Source: Lineus longissimus
Lineage: Eukaryota > Nemertea > Pilidiophora > Heteronemertea > Lineidae
Direction of reading: 5' to 3'
Assembly (NCBI RefSeq): GCF_910592395.1
Contig: NC_088325.1
Span: 12,712,109 to 12,776,108, forward strand
DNA length: 64,000 nucleotides
Shown in pieces: positions 11,180-21,232 of the stretch; position 1 is the stretch's first letter, and the number at the start of each line of letters is the position of its first letter. Made by a program: the position numbers and the translations under genes. The notes beneath the pieces were generated by a model. It made no database searches and had not been told where the DNA came from. It worked only from the letters and a program-made list of their open reading frames with translations.

Positions 11180-11335
11180 GTCACGTGACTAAAACGTCAT
11201 CAATATCTTATGCAAATGACCTTTTGAGCTATAAATAGTAACTTCGCGGGATGCTATTGACAAAATCGCATGACCATTGCTGATAAGAGGGAGGGAAGAA
11301 TTGTGGATGCAGATCAGGCAGAGATTCTGCAAGAG
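11180..11335 (+). promoter_or_regulatory. candidate promoter and first coding exon
   Basis: The perfect E-box palindrome GTCACGTGAC (11180-11189) is followed by CGTCAT (about 11195-11200) and TATAAATA (11230-11237). An ATG at 11270 opens 22 codons that end exactly at GAG|GTATTT (exon end 11335, phase 0). The layout resembles a TATA promoter with a short 5'UTR and first exon. No downstream exon could be matched to it, and the donor is not a full consensus, so this could be chance. Confidence 0.3.
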
Positions 11336-13139
11336 GTATTTGTATGATTTCAAACATCTACACCCCAACAGAATTCACGGATATGGTTGCAACAAACGAC
11401 CGATATAGTACTCCCAGCTGTGCCTGGACTATTGATCCTGAGATTATTCTATCGATCAGTCAATCTGTTCCTGACGGGACAGTAATAAGATTTTCATAGG
11501 TCAAATTACTGATCGAAAGCAAAGCAAGCGTAATCGTCTACACCGAGGTTACACACCCTTCTTTTCTTTTGTTGCATGACAGGATATTGGTGGAAACAGT
11601 CAAACTTCCTCAATTTATAATTTTATGAGACCAATAACTTTATTACCACTCACTTGTCCCAAAAAATGTCTTTGTATCGGCATCAAGATCATGATCCTAT
11701 TCCTCTCATAAAACCTTATCAAAGGAAAATTTGGTTTATTTGACGACATTATTACAGTGCTCTTCGCCATAAATTTTATATTTCACAATGGACCAACATC
11801 ATTCAGCCATCATACTAAAATGCTATAAAGCTATAAGCCAAATACTCTTTTAAATGGGAGCTGTAGAGAGATGTGTCAAGTCCTCCTTTAATTAACTGAA
11901 TTGACGAAGTAAATATGAAAATGCCAATATATAGGGCCTATGACAAATGTTTATTGATTAATATCAGGCTCTCCAATAGTTTTCTCCGTATGCATATAAT
12001 GTTTACATTTATTCAGGTTTCAGGCGTTTGGTACCTACAGCTGTATACAAATCCACAGAACTTGAGTATAAGTACTTAAAGGTCTACACTGCTCGTTTAA
12101 ATTTGAAAATTTGTAATTCAATTTCAAATTGTGTAAATATGTACAGAATATTAATTTCATCAATGCCATTGTGTAGACAAATATACGAATGATATACATA
12201 CCAAGTTATAGCAAATGTGTATGCATAATAACTACACTGGCTTTGTGTATAACTTCATTTCTATTTTCCTGAGCCACTAATAAATATGAACAGTGTACCC
12301 TTTTAATAGTGTGACACACACATGTACATTATACACTACCTCTTGACTGAATGTGGCATACAATACAATAGGGGCAGACATGCATAAATTCCCATTAATA
12401 ACAGAGCATTGAAAAACTTTCTGACGTGTGTATGTATTTCCCACTAAATGCGGATGCGTCATACATATTAGGCCTTTGGTATGCAGGCCTAAAACCATTC
12501 CTGTGTTCTTTTGAACAGCTGACTTTGGAACAAGGTACGTTGTAGTAATGAAACATGATCGATTTCTAGGGTATGTGCCATTGTTTCCGTTGATCAAATG
12601 TTTGTAATTTACTTATGACAAGTTTCGGTTATTTCTGTATGTAGAATGTATTGGTAAATGTGGGTTGCAGGCTGCCTGATATCTCAAATTAGGCATGTAT
12701 GTAGGTAGGTATGTTTGCCCAATAGATCTGATGCAGTAAAATCCCTCTTTATTACTTCAGATTATTTAGGGCCTATAAGGCATTTTGAAGACTTTCCCTA
12801 CATAATCATCTTTTTTTGAAACATACTTGTAGCCTGATACAAAATTCATCTGTATCTTATTGTGAAATCTCCAACCCCAAGGCAAGCAATTGGCAAATGG
12901 TATTTTTAAGCAGAAATAGCTCTGTCTGGATTATTAATCGATGCAGTCCACACGTAGTTCAGATGAAGCATCAAGGAAATACAATAATAGTATAAATAGC
13001 ACAGTGTGTTGGTGACGAAATACTGAGTTGACTTTTTTTTAAACTCTGCTTTGAAATGTGAATAGATGTAGCCAGAATTAAATAAACATTTCAGAATTAT
13101 AATATGTGTATTGGTCTCACTTAAGATAACACTTCAGTA
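11336..13139. other. no supported gene
   Basis: AT-rich DNA without convincing exons. A 106-codon minus-strand frame (12277-12597) shows no domain. I see no repeat structure before the 67-bp satellite starts. Confidence 0.4.
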
Positions 13140-14144
13140 GCATGTGCATTGGTGTCACTGAAGATTTACCTGAGATAAACGGTACTAGATAAACAGGTCC
13201 GTAAAAGCATGTGCATTGGTGTCACTGAAGATTTACCTGAGATAAACGGTACCAGATAAACAGATCCGTAAAAGCATGTGCATTGGTGTCACTGAAGATT
13301 TACCTGAGATAAACGGTACCAGATAAACAGATCCGTAAAAGCATGTGCATTGGTGTCACTGAAGATTTACCCGAGATAAACGGTACCAGATAAACAGATC
13401 CGTAAAAGCATGTGCATTGGTGTCACTGAAGATTTACCTGAGATAAACGGTACCAGATAAACAGATCCGTAAAAGCATGTGCATTGGTGTCACTGAAGAT
13501 TTACCCGAGATAAACGGTACCAGATAAACAGGTCCGTAAAAGCATGTGCATTGGTGTCACTGAAGATTTACCCGAGATAAACGGTACTAGATAAACAGGT
13601 CCGTAAAAGCATGTGCATTGGTGTCACTGAAGATTTACCTGAGATAAACGGTACCAGATAAACAGGTCCGTAAAAGCATGTGCATTGGTGTCATTGAAGA
13701 TTTACCTGAGATAAACGGTACCAGATAAACAGATCCGTAAAAGCTTGTGCATTGGTGTCACTGAAGATTTACCTGAGATAAACGGTACTAGATAAACAGG
13801 TCCGTAAAAGCATGTGCATTGGTGTCACTGGAGATTTACCTGAGATAAACGGTACCAGATAAACAGGTCCGTAAAAGCATGTGCATTGGTGTCACTGAAG
13901 ATTTACCTGAGATAAACGGTACCAGATAAACAGGTCCGTAAAAGCATGTGCATTGGTGTCACTGAAGATTTACCTGAGATAAACGGTACCAGATAAACAG
14001 GTCCGTAAAAGCATGTGCATTGGTGTCACTGAAGATTTACCTGAGATAAACGGTACCAGATAAACAGATCCGTAAAAGCATGTGCGTTAGTGTCACTGGA
14101 GATTTAGCTAAGATAAATATGTCCTAAATAGCACGTGTGCTGCT
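13140..14144. repeat. 67-bp satellite, 14 good units plus decayed edge
   Basis: Units beginning gcatgtgcattggtgtcact repeat every 67 bp from 13140 (13207, 13274 and so on) to 14077. A fifteenth, diverged unit follows to about 14144. Copies differ mainly at a few sites (ctgag/ccgag, gtacc/gtact, cagat/caggt), so homogenisation is recent in the core. More decayed relatives continue to about 14340 and again at 14615-14690, on both sides of an inserted hairpin element. Confidence 0.95.
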
Positions 14145-14341
14145 ATTACTGAAGTTATCGCCGAGATAAGATGTAAAAAATAGCAGATGCATTACTCTCA
14201 CTGAAGATATAGCTCAGATGGTATGTCAGCATGGGTTCTGGTATCGACAAAGATGCAGTTGTGATAAACTATCAATCACTGATCTTTAAGATATAGCTTA
14301 GGTGAACTTCATAGCATGTACTGTATATTGGTGTCACTGGA

Positions 14342-14614
14342 GCTGAAAGGGTGGATGTCGTCTTGGGTGCGCGAAATAAAAAGAACAGATAAACAGAAAA
14401 AAACGCGTCACTGCTAATGCCGCAAAACCATCACGGCGCGAGATAAGACGAGATTGCAAGAAACGTCCTCGTCCCTAAGATCCATAAGCTAGGCAAAAAG
14501 AACCTGGGTTCTGTTTGTCTGGTGTAATGGCACCCAGGGTGCTTTTCTTCCAGTCAATCTCGAACCTGCATGGGTAACATTGTCGGCACCCAGGACGACA
14601 TCCACCCTTTCAGC
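14342..14614. mobile_element. MITE inserted in satellite edge
   Basis: The left arm (14342-14370, starting gctgaaagggtggatgtcg) and right arm (14586-14614) are 29-bp inverted copies with one mismatch. Satellite-like sequence (actggag before, ctggagatatagct after) flanks the element, so it inserted into a decayed satellite unit. The interior is non-coding. No clean target duplication was found. Confidence 0.8.
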
Positions 14615-15086
14615 GTTGCTGGAGATATAGCTAAGATGAACATGTCCTCAATAGCAAATGTACTGACTTATACCACAGATATGGCCTTTGTATCATCAAA
14701 AATATAAAAGGCCAGCTCGATTGTTGGTGGTATCACTAAGACAAATACCGTAGCATGCCTTCCAAATCCCTTCCATTCTACATTGTCATTATATACAAGG
14801 TCATCCACACTGTCTTCATAGAACCTGTTGAGCTTGTACAACTTCTTGAACTTATAGATTGAGACTGAACAATCTATTTCAAATACGCTCACATATCCAC
14901 TTGATGACTGGTGTAGCGTTGAGATTTCTCTCAAGTTGTGCCTTGCCTACAGAATTACCCATGCCAAGGCACGGATCATCAGTGTCATGACTCATTATGT
15001 CATTTCTTCAATGCCTTGCAGGCAAGTCATGACTCATAAAGGGGCAACATGTCAATTCATTCATGTTGTTGAACAGATTCATCCTC
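14615..15086. other. decayed satellite then non-coding
   Basis: The first ~80 bp carry diverged 67-bp satellite words (gagatatagctaagatgaaca). The rest shows no supported exon; an 88-codon minus frame (14668-14934) has no recognisable domain. The word gtcatgactcat recurs twice near 14984-15035. Confidence 0.4.
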
Positions 15087-15096
15087 TTACGCAGAT

Positions 15097-15176
15097 TACA
15101 CTCCGGACGCAGCGGACCGGCCTCGTTCATCACCCTATCTGATTCACCAAATCAGGATGACACAACGAGCTGCCCA
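15097..15176. mobile_element. 80-bp short element of the ACTCCGGACGC family, with TSD
   Basis: It begins tacactccggacgcagcgga and is flanked by perfect 10-bp direct repeats TTACGCAGAT (15087-15096 and 15177-15186), which read as a target duplication. The interior can fold: ctcgtt/aacgag outside and ctgatt/aatcag inside. The opening matches the terminal repeats of the 489-bp element at 27311-27799, so this is either an end-only derivative or an independent short mobile unit. Confidence 0.75.
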
Positions 15177-15186
15177 TTACGCAGAT

Positions 15187-15560
15187 GAGCTCAGCAAAAT
15201 CAGAAATTGTTACGCAGGTATTACCTTTTATAGCCACTTGGGATATTGCTGAGATCAACATTACAGAAATATCATGGCTAATGTGGCGACTTTACCTTTT
15301 TAGAGTGACTGCACCAATGTCAACACGTTCTACGTACATCAGATATGACAGACCCAAAGTCATGTTGTGAACAAAAACCTGTTTGATCCATATCGCTATA
15401 GGAGATTTGATAACAAACAGATGGTTATGCATTTTTTATGATATACGACAACGATGGTACTAATGCAGTTGCATTGATTTTCTATCAGGAACATATATTT
15501 CATTGGAAGGTCTGATGGTTGGGTTAAGGTATTGCATTGGATGTGATCGTACATTATGCT
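15187..15560. other. no supported gene
   Basis: Short open frames only (for example 15185-15370, +). I see nothing I can support. Confidence 0.4.
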
Positions 15561-15568
15561 GTCCGGTG

Positions 15569-15728
15569 GGTGTATTCCTGTTTCGCCTATTCCTGTTCCG
15601 CCTATTCCTGTTTCGCCTAATTCCTTATTCGCCTATTCCTGATTGGCCTACTTCCTGTTTCAGGAACAGGAATTTTGCAGGCGAAACAGGAAAAGGCGAA
15701 ACAGGAATAGGCGAAACAGGCATAAACC
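15569..15728. mobile_element. hAT-like MITE made of inverted 15-bp repeats
   Basis: Perfect 8-bp direct repeats GTCCGGTG (15561-15568 and 15729-15736) flank a 160-bp palindromic element. The terminal inverted repeats are GGTGTATTCCTGTTTCGCC and, reading in from the right, GGTTTATGCCTGTTTCGCC. Each arm is a run of a 15-bp unit (tattcctgtttcgcc and variants), and the arms meet at cctgtttcaggaacagg. An 8-bp target duplication fits the hAT superfamily. The element is non-coding. Confidence 0.8.
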
Positions 15729-15736
15729 GTCCGGTG

Positions 15737-16462
15737 TACATGTAGTAACTACATGCTGGCACGGAAACTTGCCGGTGCTGAAATGAAAAAGTGTCCTGCC
15801 TTAACGTATTCCGACGGATAATGCTATCAAATTAGCTAGAATCATTAAGCCAAATGACTACAACTTGGCGTAGCAGCAAAAAAAAACCTACGTGATATAA
15901 TTTCACTCTGATAAGTGTCGCATTTGTTCACACTAAGTTCCATAATCGCTCTCTACTCTTAAAGGCCTTCCTACTCAAAACTTGCAACTGAGTTTGAAAA
16001 TTTCCAATTGCGTATACGCGATGTGATTTTCGAAATTGTCGTTATGGTGGCAGATATACAAATACTAGGCCTATGTCAGGTTTCAGCAAAGTTGCATGCA
16101 TGATAACTGTCTGACGCCATTTTGTATTGCTGCATTTCGATTCCTGACCCCCGGTTGAATACCAACGGCGTTCAACAAACCCATTTGATGATTAGCACCA
16201 TGAATTTTTCCGTGTGTGTGATGGACATAGAATTGACAAATAATCACACAAAATTGACATTTCCACATCGAATTAGTTCATTATTCTTCCATTACAGTAG
16301 TCAATGATGGTGAATATTTGTCTGGTAACCTAATTTGAATGACTCTGAGGATGCAGTGTTAAATTGTTAAAGGGACTATTGCATCAAGTAGATTTTGTCG
16401 TTTTGAAAAAGTCTTGGTTTTTCACCATAGGGGTTTGCTTCTCCGGCCCTGCTCATACCCAA
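15737..16462. other. no supported gene
   Basis: Overlapping 61-codon frames on both strands near 16.1-16.3 kb show no domain. I see no RNA gene or repeat. Confidence 0.4.
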
Positions 16463-16486
16463 TATTAAGCCCCTTATTTCCTCAGG
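16463..16486. repeat. solo end of a small hairpin element family
   Basis: attaagccccttatttcctcagg closely resembles the right arm of the 71-bp hairpin element at 28326-28396. It is probably a relic of the same family; only one arm is visible here. Confidence 0.4.
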
Positions 16487-16559
16487 TTCTTCGCCAACCA
16501 GGGACTTATTCTAAGAATAGGCCTACACTTAATAGACTTATTCGGGTATAAATCAAGGG

Positions 16560-16925
16560 TATAAATAGAAACACCAGGTGCGGCGGGCACACTAGTTTCA
16601 CCATCATCCAGGAGATGGCGCGACAGTGGATATCGGCTATCTACGTAGACATGCCAACTTATAAAATGCGATCAAAACTCGATAGAAATGCTCGTGATGT
16701 CAGTGTGTATTTGGCAGCATCGTATGATTGTAAATTTCGCCACGAGAAACGACACACTCTTGGCCTATTAAATAGATATTGCCCGCCACAGAGTGTAACA
16801 TGCCGAATGTCGTCACGCGGGGATCACATGGCTAAATGTCGATCGGCTGGAACGGGCAACATTGCGAATACCGCACGGTCACGTGACGTGTATCAGCCAA
16901 TCATATTCACGAAATCTCACTTGAG
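16560..16925 (+). promoter_or_regulatory. candidate promoter / first exon upstream of the LRR gene
   Basis: TATAAATAG (16560-16568) lies about 47 bp before an ATG at 16615. That frame stays open for 103 codons and ends at a strong donor, TTGAG|GTAAGA (exon end 16925). Within its last 50 bp are GTCACGTGAC (16878-16887) and ccaatcata, a CCAAT-type box, so the segment could instead be a promoter for a non-coding first exon. Spliced to the acceptor at 19037 of the LRR gene, the frame would stop after three codons, so it would be leader sequence or an upstream ORF, not an N-terminal extension. Confidence 0.3.
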
Positions 16926-18901
16926 GTAAGAGCACATCCCATTTTGATGCACACACTAAACTTAATAATTCAACTAGCCATGGTAGCCTGTATCAGGCTG
17001 GATATTGCGTATTTGACTGGGCCATCCCTAGAGACGGACGTTGAGTTTATCACGACCATGCCCAATCAGGGTGGCGGCTTATGATGGTCAGAATGTTGAT
17101 GATACTGTCTCCTCTGGGACGAGCTGCTCTGGTTTGGTGTGGTACCATATCCTTGCTCATGCTATCACTCTGATGCCACTGAACTTAATTCTGCTTGGTC
17201 CTCGGCCATCCCTTTGAGACAATCCTCTTCCTGCTCAAGCCAGAGGCCACATGAACCGCGGACAATGCTAAGATTACTGGATCCATCTCCTCAGTGTAAG
17301 ACAACTCTAGTGGCAGCGGCCATCAATAGGGGACTGCAGCTCAACCGGAGAGTATATTCGGTGCGTCTTGGAAAAGAGTGCCAAATCCCAAGCGTCTGAG
17401 GGCTAAACTTTTAAGTAGTTATTTGCTTCTTGAGGAGAAGCACATTATTGTCACTTTCCAACAAAAAAGGGGGCACGGGCCACCCCCTCAATCTGCCCTG
17501 TCACAAGAGTCATCCCATCCCCTTTTAACGTTCTACTTCCAATTCAAGCAAGAGGCAACCCTTCGAGTAACTTAGAAGCTGATCACCGAGGTTGCCGCTA
17601 TCTCAAGAGATGCATAATTCAGGCACGATCCGTTCATCAGGATTCAGTTGTCTTGCCAACTCTTTCCTGTCTTGCTTTCTAACGATTGAGGAACAGTGGC
17701 CAGACTCCTCAGATCAGGCTAATCATGCTAATGACTTTCTCATTTGGGCTGTCGGTAGTGTCACAGTCATGCCGATCTGCAGGCGTTGTGCGTACACGTA
17801 TTGTCCATTCTTCAAAGGGATAACAGGAGAAGACTTTGGGAAAGACGTTCATCGCTGCTAAGTCGGCTCGGCAACAGTGGAAACATCAGCACCTGTCATC
17901 TCTTGAGTTCCCGTGTTCGATTCCCGCTCAGTCCTGGTATCACCTGTGACAGATAGGGCAGCTCTGTTCGACGACAGTGTTGGTTTCCTCCAGTGTCTCT
18001 TGTTTCCTCCTGCATTTAATTTCCCATCGTCTAATACATTTGTACTGTTCATAGAACTGTCCCAGTTGATGCTCAGCTCTCGACTCAATATCATTTACTT
18101 TCTCAGTCAAAGTCGAAAGACCATGCAGCTCCAAATACAACGTTGATACACAGAGCACAAACTTGGTAATGGTAGTGACCTGCTCTGTCTGGAGTTTGCA
18201 TTGCATCTCTTCTGCTCGGGCTTCAATGGAAAACTAACCATACCCCACTAGACATTGATTCCATGGTAATGAGCTTTCTCTGCTTGGCGTATGCCTAATT
18301 CGCTGATACCATCTTTGCTTTTGATGAAGCTATTTCCACATGAATATTATTCATCATCCGCCTGACTCCAACATGGCTAATGCTATCTTCATTACACCCA
18401 AAGGAACGGCGCAGACTAGACATTGGCGATTGAATTTGAAATGAAGTGCCTGATTTACCATTTATCATAGCCAGTGAAGTCCAGTAGAAAAAAATCTATC
18501 GTCTACGTTGATCATTCGTCACTGAAGAAGGTATCTGATACGTACTATTTCCTCCAAGCGATACGCAGAAAACGATAAAAGCATATTGTGTACAGAGTTT
18601 CCCCCAGTCAACACATCGTGATAATTAGAAAGACTCACATGCACATTTTCGTCTTCTGGACCTGCCAAGGAGGCGGCTGGTACCTCAGAGAGCCAACTAA
18701 GGATTCTCTACTAGCTAAGGGTCATTTGCTTCTTCTTTCAATTCTTCCGCAGACGACTTTGTTGGAGAATGACTTTGACAAACATTGAATGAAGCTGGTG
18801 TGCACTTCTAATACGTTTTGACACTTTGGAAAAAGGAATCAAGTAATTGACATGCATTTCTTTGTTTCTTTCAGCAGTTTCATATCTTATGCCATCTCAG
18901 A
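16926..18901. other. no confident gene; possible minus-strand coiled-coil fragment
   Basis: A minus-strand frame (17940-18206, 88 codons) is rich in E, Q, K and R with heptad-like spacing. It ends in CPICHR just before CACAG|GTGATA, a possible donor. A CPxC motif next to a coiled coil is seen in RING-type and zinc-hook proteins, but no adjoining exon was found. A B-box-like gtgttcgattcccgc lies near 17913 (+) without a full tRNA around it. Confidence 0.25.
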
Positions 18902-18903
18902 TT

Positions 18904-18933
18904 GCACTCCGAACGCTGTGCACTGGCCTAATC
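18904..18933. repeat. degenerate solo end, ACTCCGGACGC family
   Basis: gcactccgaacgctgtgcactggcc-type sequence matches the outer end of the 27311-27799 element with several substitutions. It is a truncated relic about 150 bp upstream of the LRR gene. Confidence 0.45.
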
Positions 18934-19082
18934 CCTAAACAAAAGAAACTATGAATAGGTTGACGTGTGGACTGCCTCGGGACCTTCATAGCTCGTGTGC
19001 AAATCCTGATATTGTTTCTGGTTTTCTATATTTCCAGATTCAACTGAACCTTGCCAGAATCTCCACATTTTAACCAACAAAG

Positions 19083-21171
19083 ATGGCTTCCTCAAAAATG
19101 TACTTGGGCTTTTCCCTTTTGGTGATCGTCTGCTTCCTGTCCTGGTTTCCCGTCCCATCTGTATCCGTAGACCACTGCGCCGATGGTGATAAAAACTGTA
19201 CCGATGCCAATTTATGTCCGTCAAAATGCAAGTGCGAGGGCCCGCCAGATAATATAACGGACTGTTCAAATCAGGGCCTGGAAGCAATACCAGAAATAGC
19301 CGAGATGAATTCATACACCAGCATCTTTTATCTGAATGGAAATAAACTTGGAACCCTTTGGAGACACACCCTACCTATGTTAAAAGAATACTTCGTGCAG
19401 AATAATAAATTGACGCACATTAGGGACGACGCCTTTCTCGATATGCCAAACATAACCATGCTGAATTTGTCGTATAATAGTCTTGATGAGATTTCTGAGA
19501 GACCTCTGAAGTATCTTTCTTCCTTGGTAACCTTGGATATCAGCCATAATAACCTATCCGCTGTGGCGATACACAACTTCAACGGTGAGGACTTAAAGGC
19601 ACTGAAGACCCTTGACCTGTCCAATAACAATATTTCAACAATTGGACGGGAAGGCTTCTACAAATTGAACAGTTTAGTACAGTTGAACTTGTGTCACAAC
19701 CGCCTGAAGACGGTAGACACAGGGATGCTCCTAGGCCTATCAGGCCTCAGCTCACTTTACCTTGACAATAACAACATCAACCACATCGTGAACAAAGCTT
19801 TCCAACCATTGTGGAGTGTAACGACCTTGACCTTGAACAACAATGACCTCACTGGCCTTGACAGATTGACCTTCTTCAATATGAATAAATTAGAATCCCT
19901 AAACCTCGGCTACAACATGCTGGAGAAAGTCCCATCGGAGTCTTTACGTGAACCAACCTTTCTCAAGAAACTAATTCTGGACGGGAACCAAATTGAAAAG
20001 ATCGAAAAAGAAGATTTCCCACTCAACTTGAGCCCACTTGCCACACTCTCTCTGAGCGATATGACCGTTCTCAACCTGATCCATGGAAACTCCTTCGACG
20101 ACTTCGAAAAGCTGAGGTCGGTCAACATCTCGCGGAACCCCAAACTCGCCTCTTTGGCACATCATCTGTTCTACCGGAGTTTCCACGTGATTCGTACGGT
20201 GGACATCAGCCGGAATGCCCTGACGGAAGTGGACGAGAACATCCTGCCTTGGGACTTGCTGTTCTCATTGGACGTCTCTGGGAACAAGTGGCGCTGTGAC
20301 TGTAATGTTCTCTGGATGACTCACTACAGATTCCACAAGGATATCAAGTAAGGTGCCATTTTCTCTAATAGCTTCCTTTTCTTAAAAAGCTCCCTTAAAC
20401 TTTACTACTGGAGTACAAAGTCACCCATTTATGAATTACCCGTGGAGTATGCTATTTAACCCCCCCCCCCCTCCTCCCCTTCCTCTGTCAGATTATTTTT
20501 TCTAGGGCTTGGTTCAAAACCTATTGACGAAAGACTTGAAATGAAATTGCCTGGGGCTGAGCACATTTTCAACAAATATTTCACGGATATTAGTAACTTA
20601 CTATCAAAAGTGATGAAGATGTGCAAAAAACTGTTAGTTCAGAACTTGACACTGAATTGGTGGTGACCACGCTTATAAGGGGGTAGAGGGTTTACATGGG
20701 CCACTGAAGAAGGGCCAGGGAGGCCAAAGTAGTTGAATCTGATTCACATAAACAATGTAGACCGACCTTCTCGTCTTATCTGAATAATAGACTGAATTAA
20801 ATACTCAATTTTTCAGATGCAGCTCCCCAGCATCTGTTGCGGACAAAATGTACATCGACCTCGCACACAGTGACTTCAAATGCGACCAGAAGAAAAATGC
20901 GTCCGAGGACAACCGGCAAGGCATACGGAACGGATTAGCCGCGACCGCATTGGTGGTTTCCGTCCTTCTCGTCGGATTCTTGGTGTACCGGTTCAGAAGT
21001 CATTTCTTGTGCTTCAAGAAACCGGGTACTTATAACACGCTGTATAATATTTACGACCCAACGAGAGAAAATAGTAATAACGTTGTAATAAAGTACAGAG
21101 GGGACCAAGAAAGGGTAGATTCCAAGACGACGGGAGTCGATATGGACAATGAGATGAAGGCAATATTATAA
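19083..21171 (+). CDS. leucine-rich-repeat type I transmembrane protein
   Basis: Two coding exons (19083-20347 and 20817-21171; donor CAA|GTAAGG, acceptor tttttcag, phase 2) give 539 aa. The start is the first ATG of a leader exon whose acceptor (tatatttccag) ends at 19037. Residues 1-28 form a hydrophobic signal peptide. A cysteine-rich LRRNT follows (CPSKCKCEG, about 43-60), then about 13 LRRs of ~24 residues with LxxLxLxxN cores, then an LRRCT that begins CDC in exon 1 and is completed by KCSSP and FKCDQ in exon 2. That completion strongly supports the splice. One membrane helix lies at about 462-479, followed by a ~60-residue tail without an obvious kinase or TIR domain. AATAAA occurs at 21227-21232. 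The family usually acts in cell-surface recognition or adhesion; partner and orthology are not clear from sequence. Confidence 0.92.
20348..20816 (+). other. intron of the LRR gene
   Basis: GTAAGG donor, acceptor tttttcag. It interrupts the LRRCT cysteine cap. It contains a C-rich homopolymer (about 20459-20472). Confidence 0.85.
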
Positions 21172-21226
21172 TTGAAATTTTAGAGTTTCATAAAAAATAA
21201 CTCACCAAAATGTTTTAAAGTTGTGA

Positions 21227-21232
21227 AATAAA
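21227..21232 (+). terminator. polyadenylation signal, LRR gene
   Basis: AATAAA lies 56 bp past the stop codon of the LRR gene. A second AATAAA follows near 21323. Confidence 0.55.

Noticed and set aside
16615-16929. 104-codon frame as a separate protein or LRR N-terminus
   Set aside because: Splicing to the LRR leader exon brings an immediate stop, and its 3' part carries promoter-type boxes; reported only as promoter/first-exon candidate.
17880-17935. B-box-like gtgttcgattcccgc as a tRNA gene
   Set aside because: No paired acceptor stem or clear A box at the right distance.
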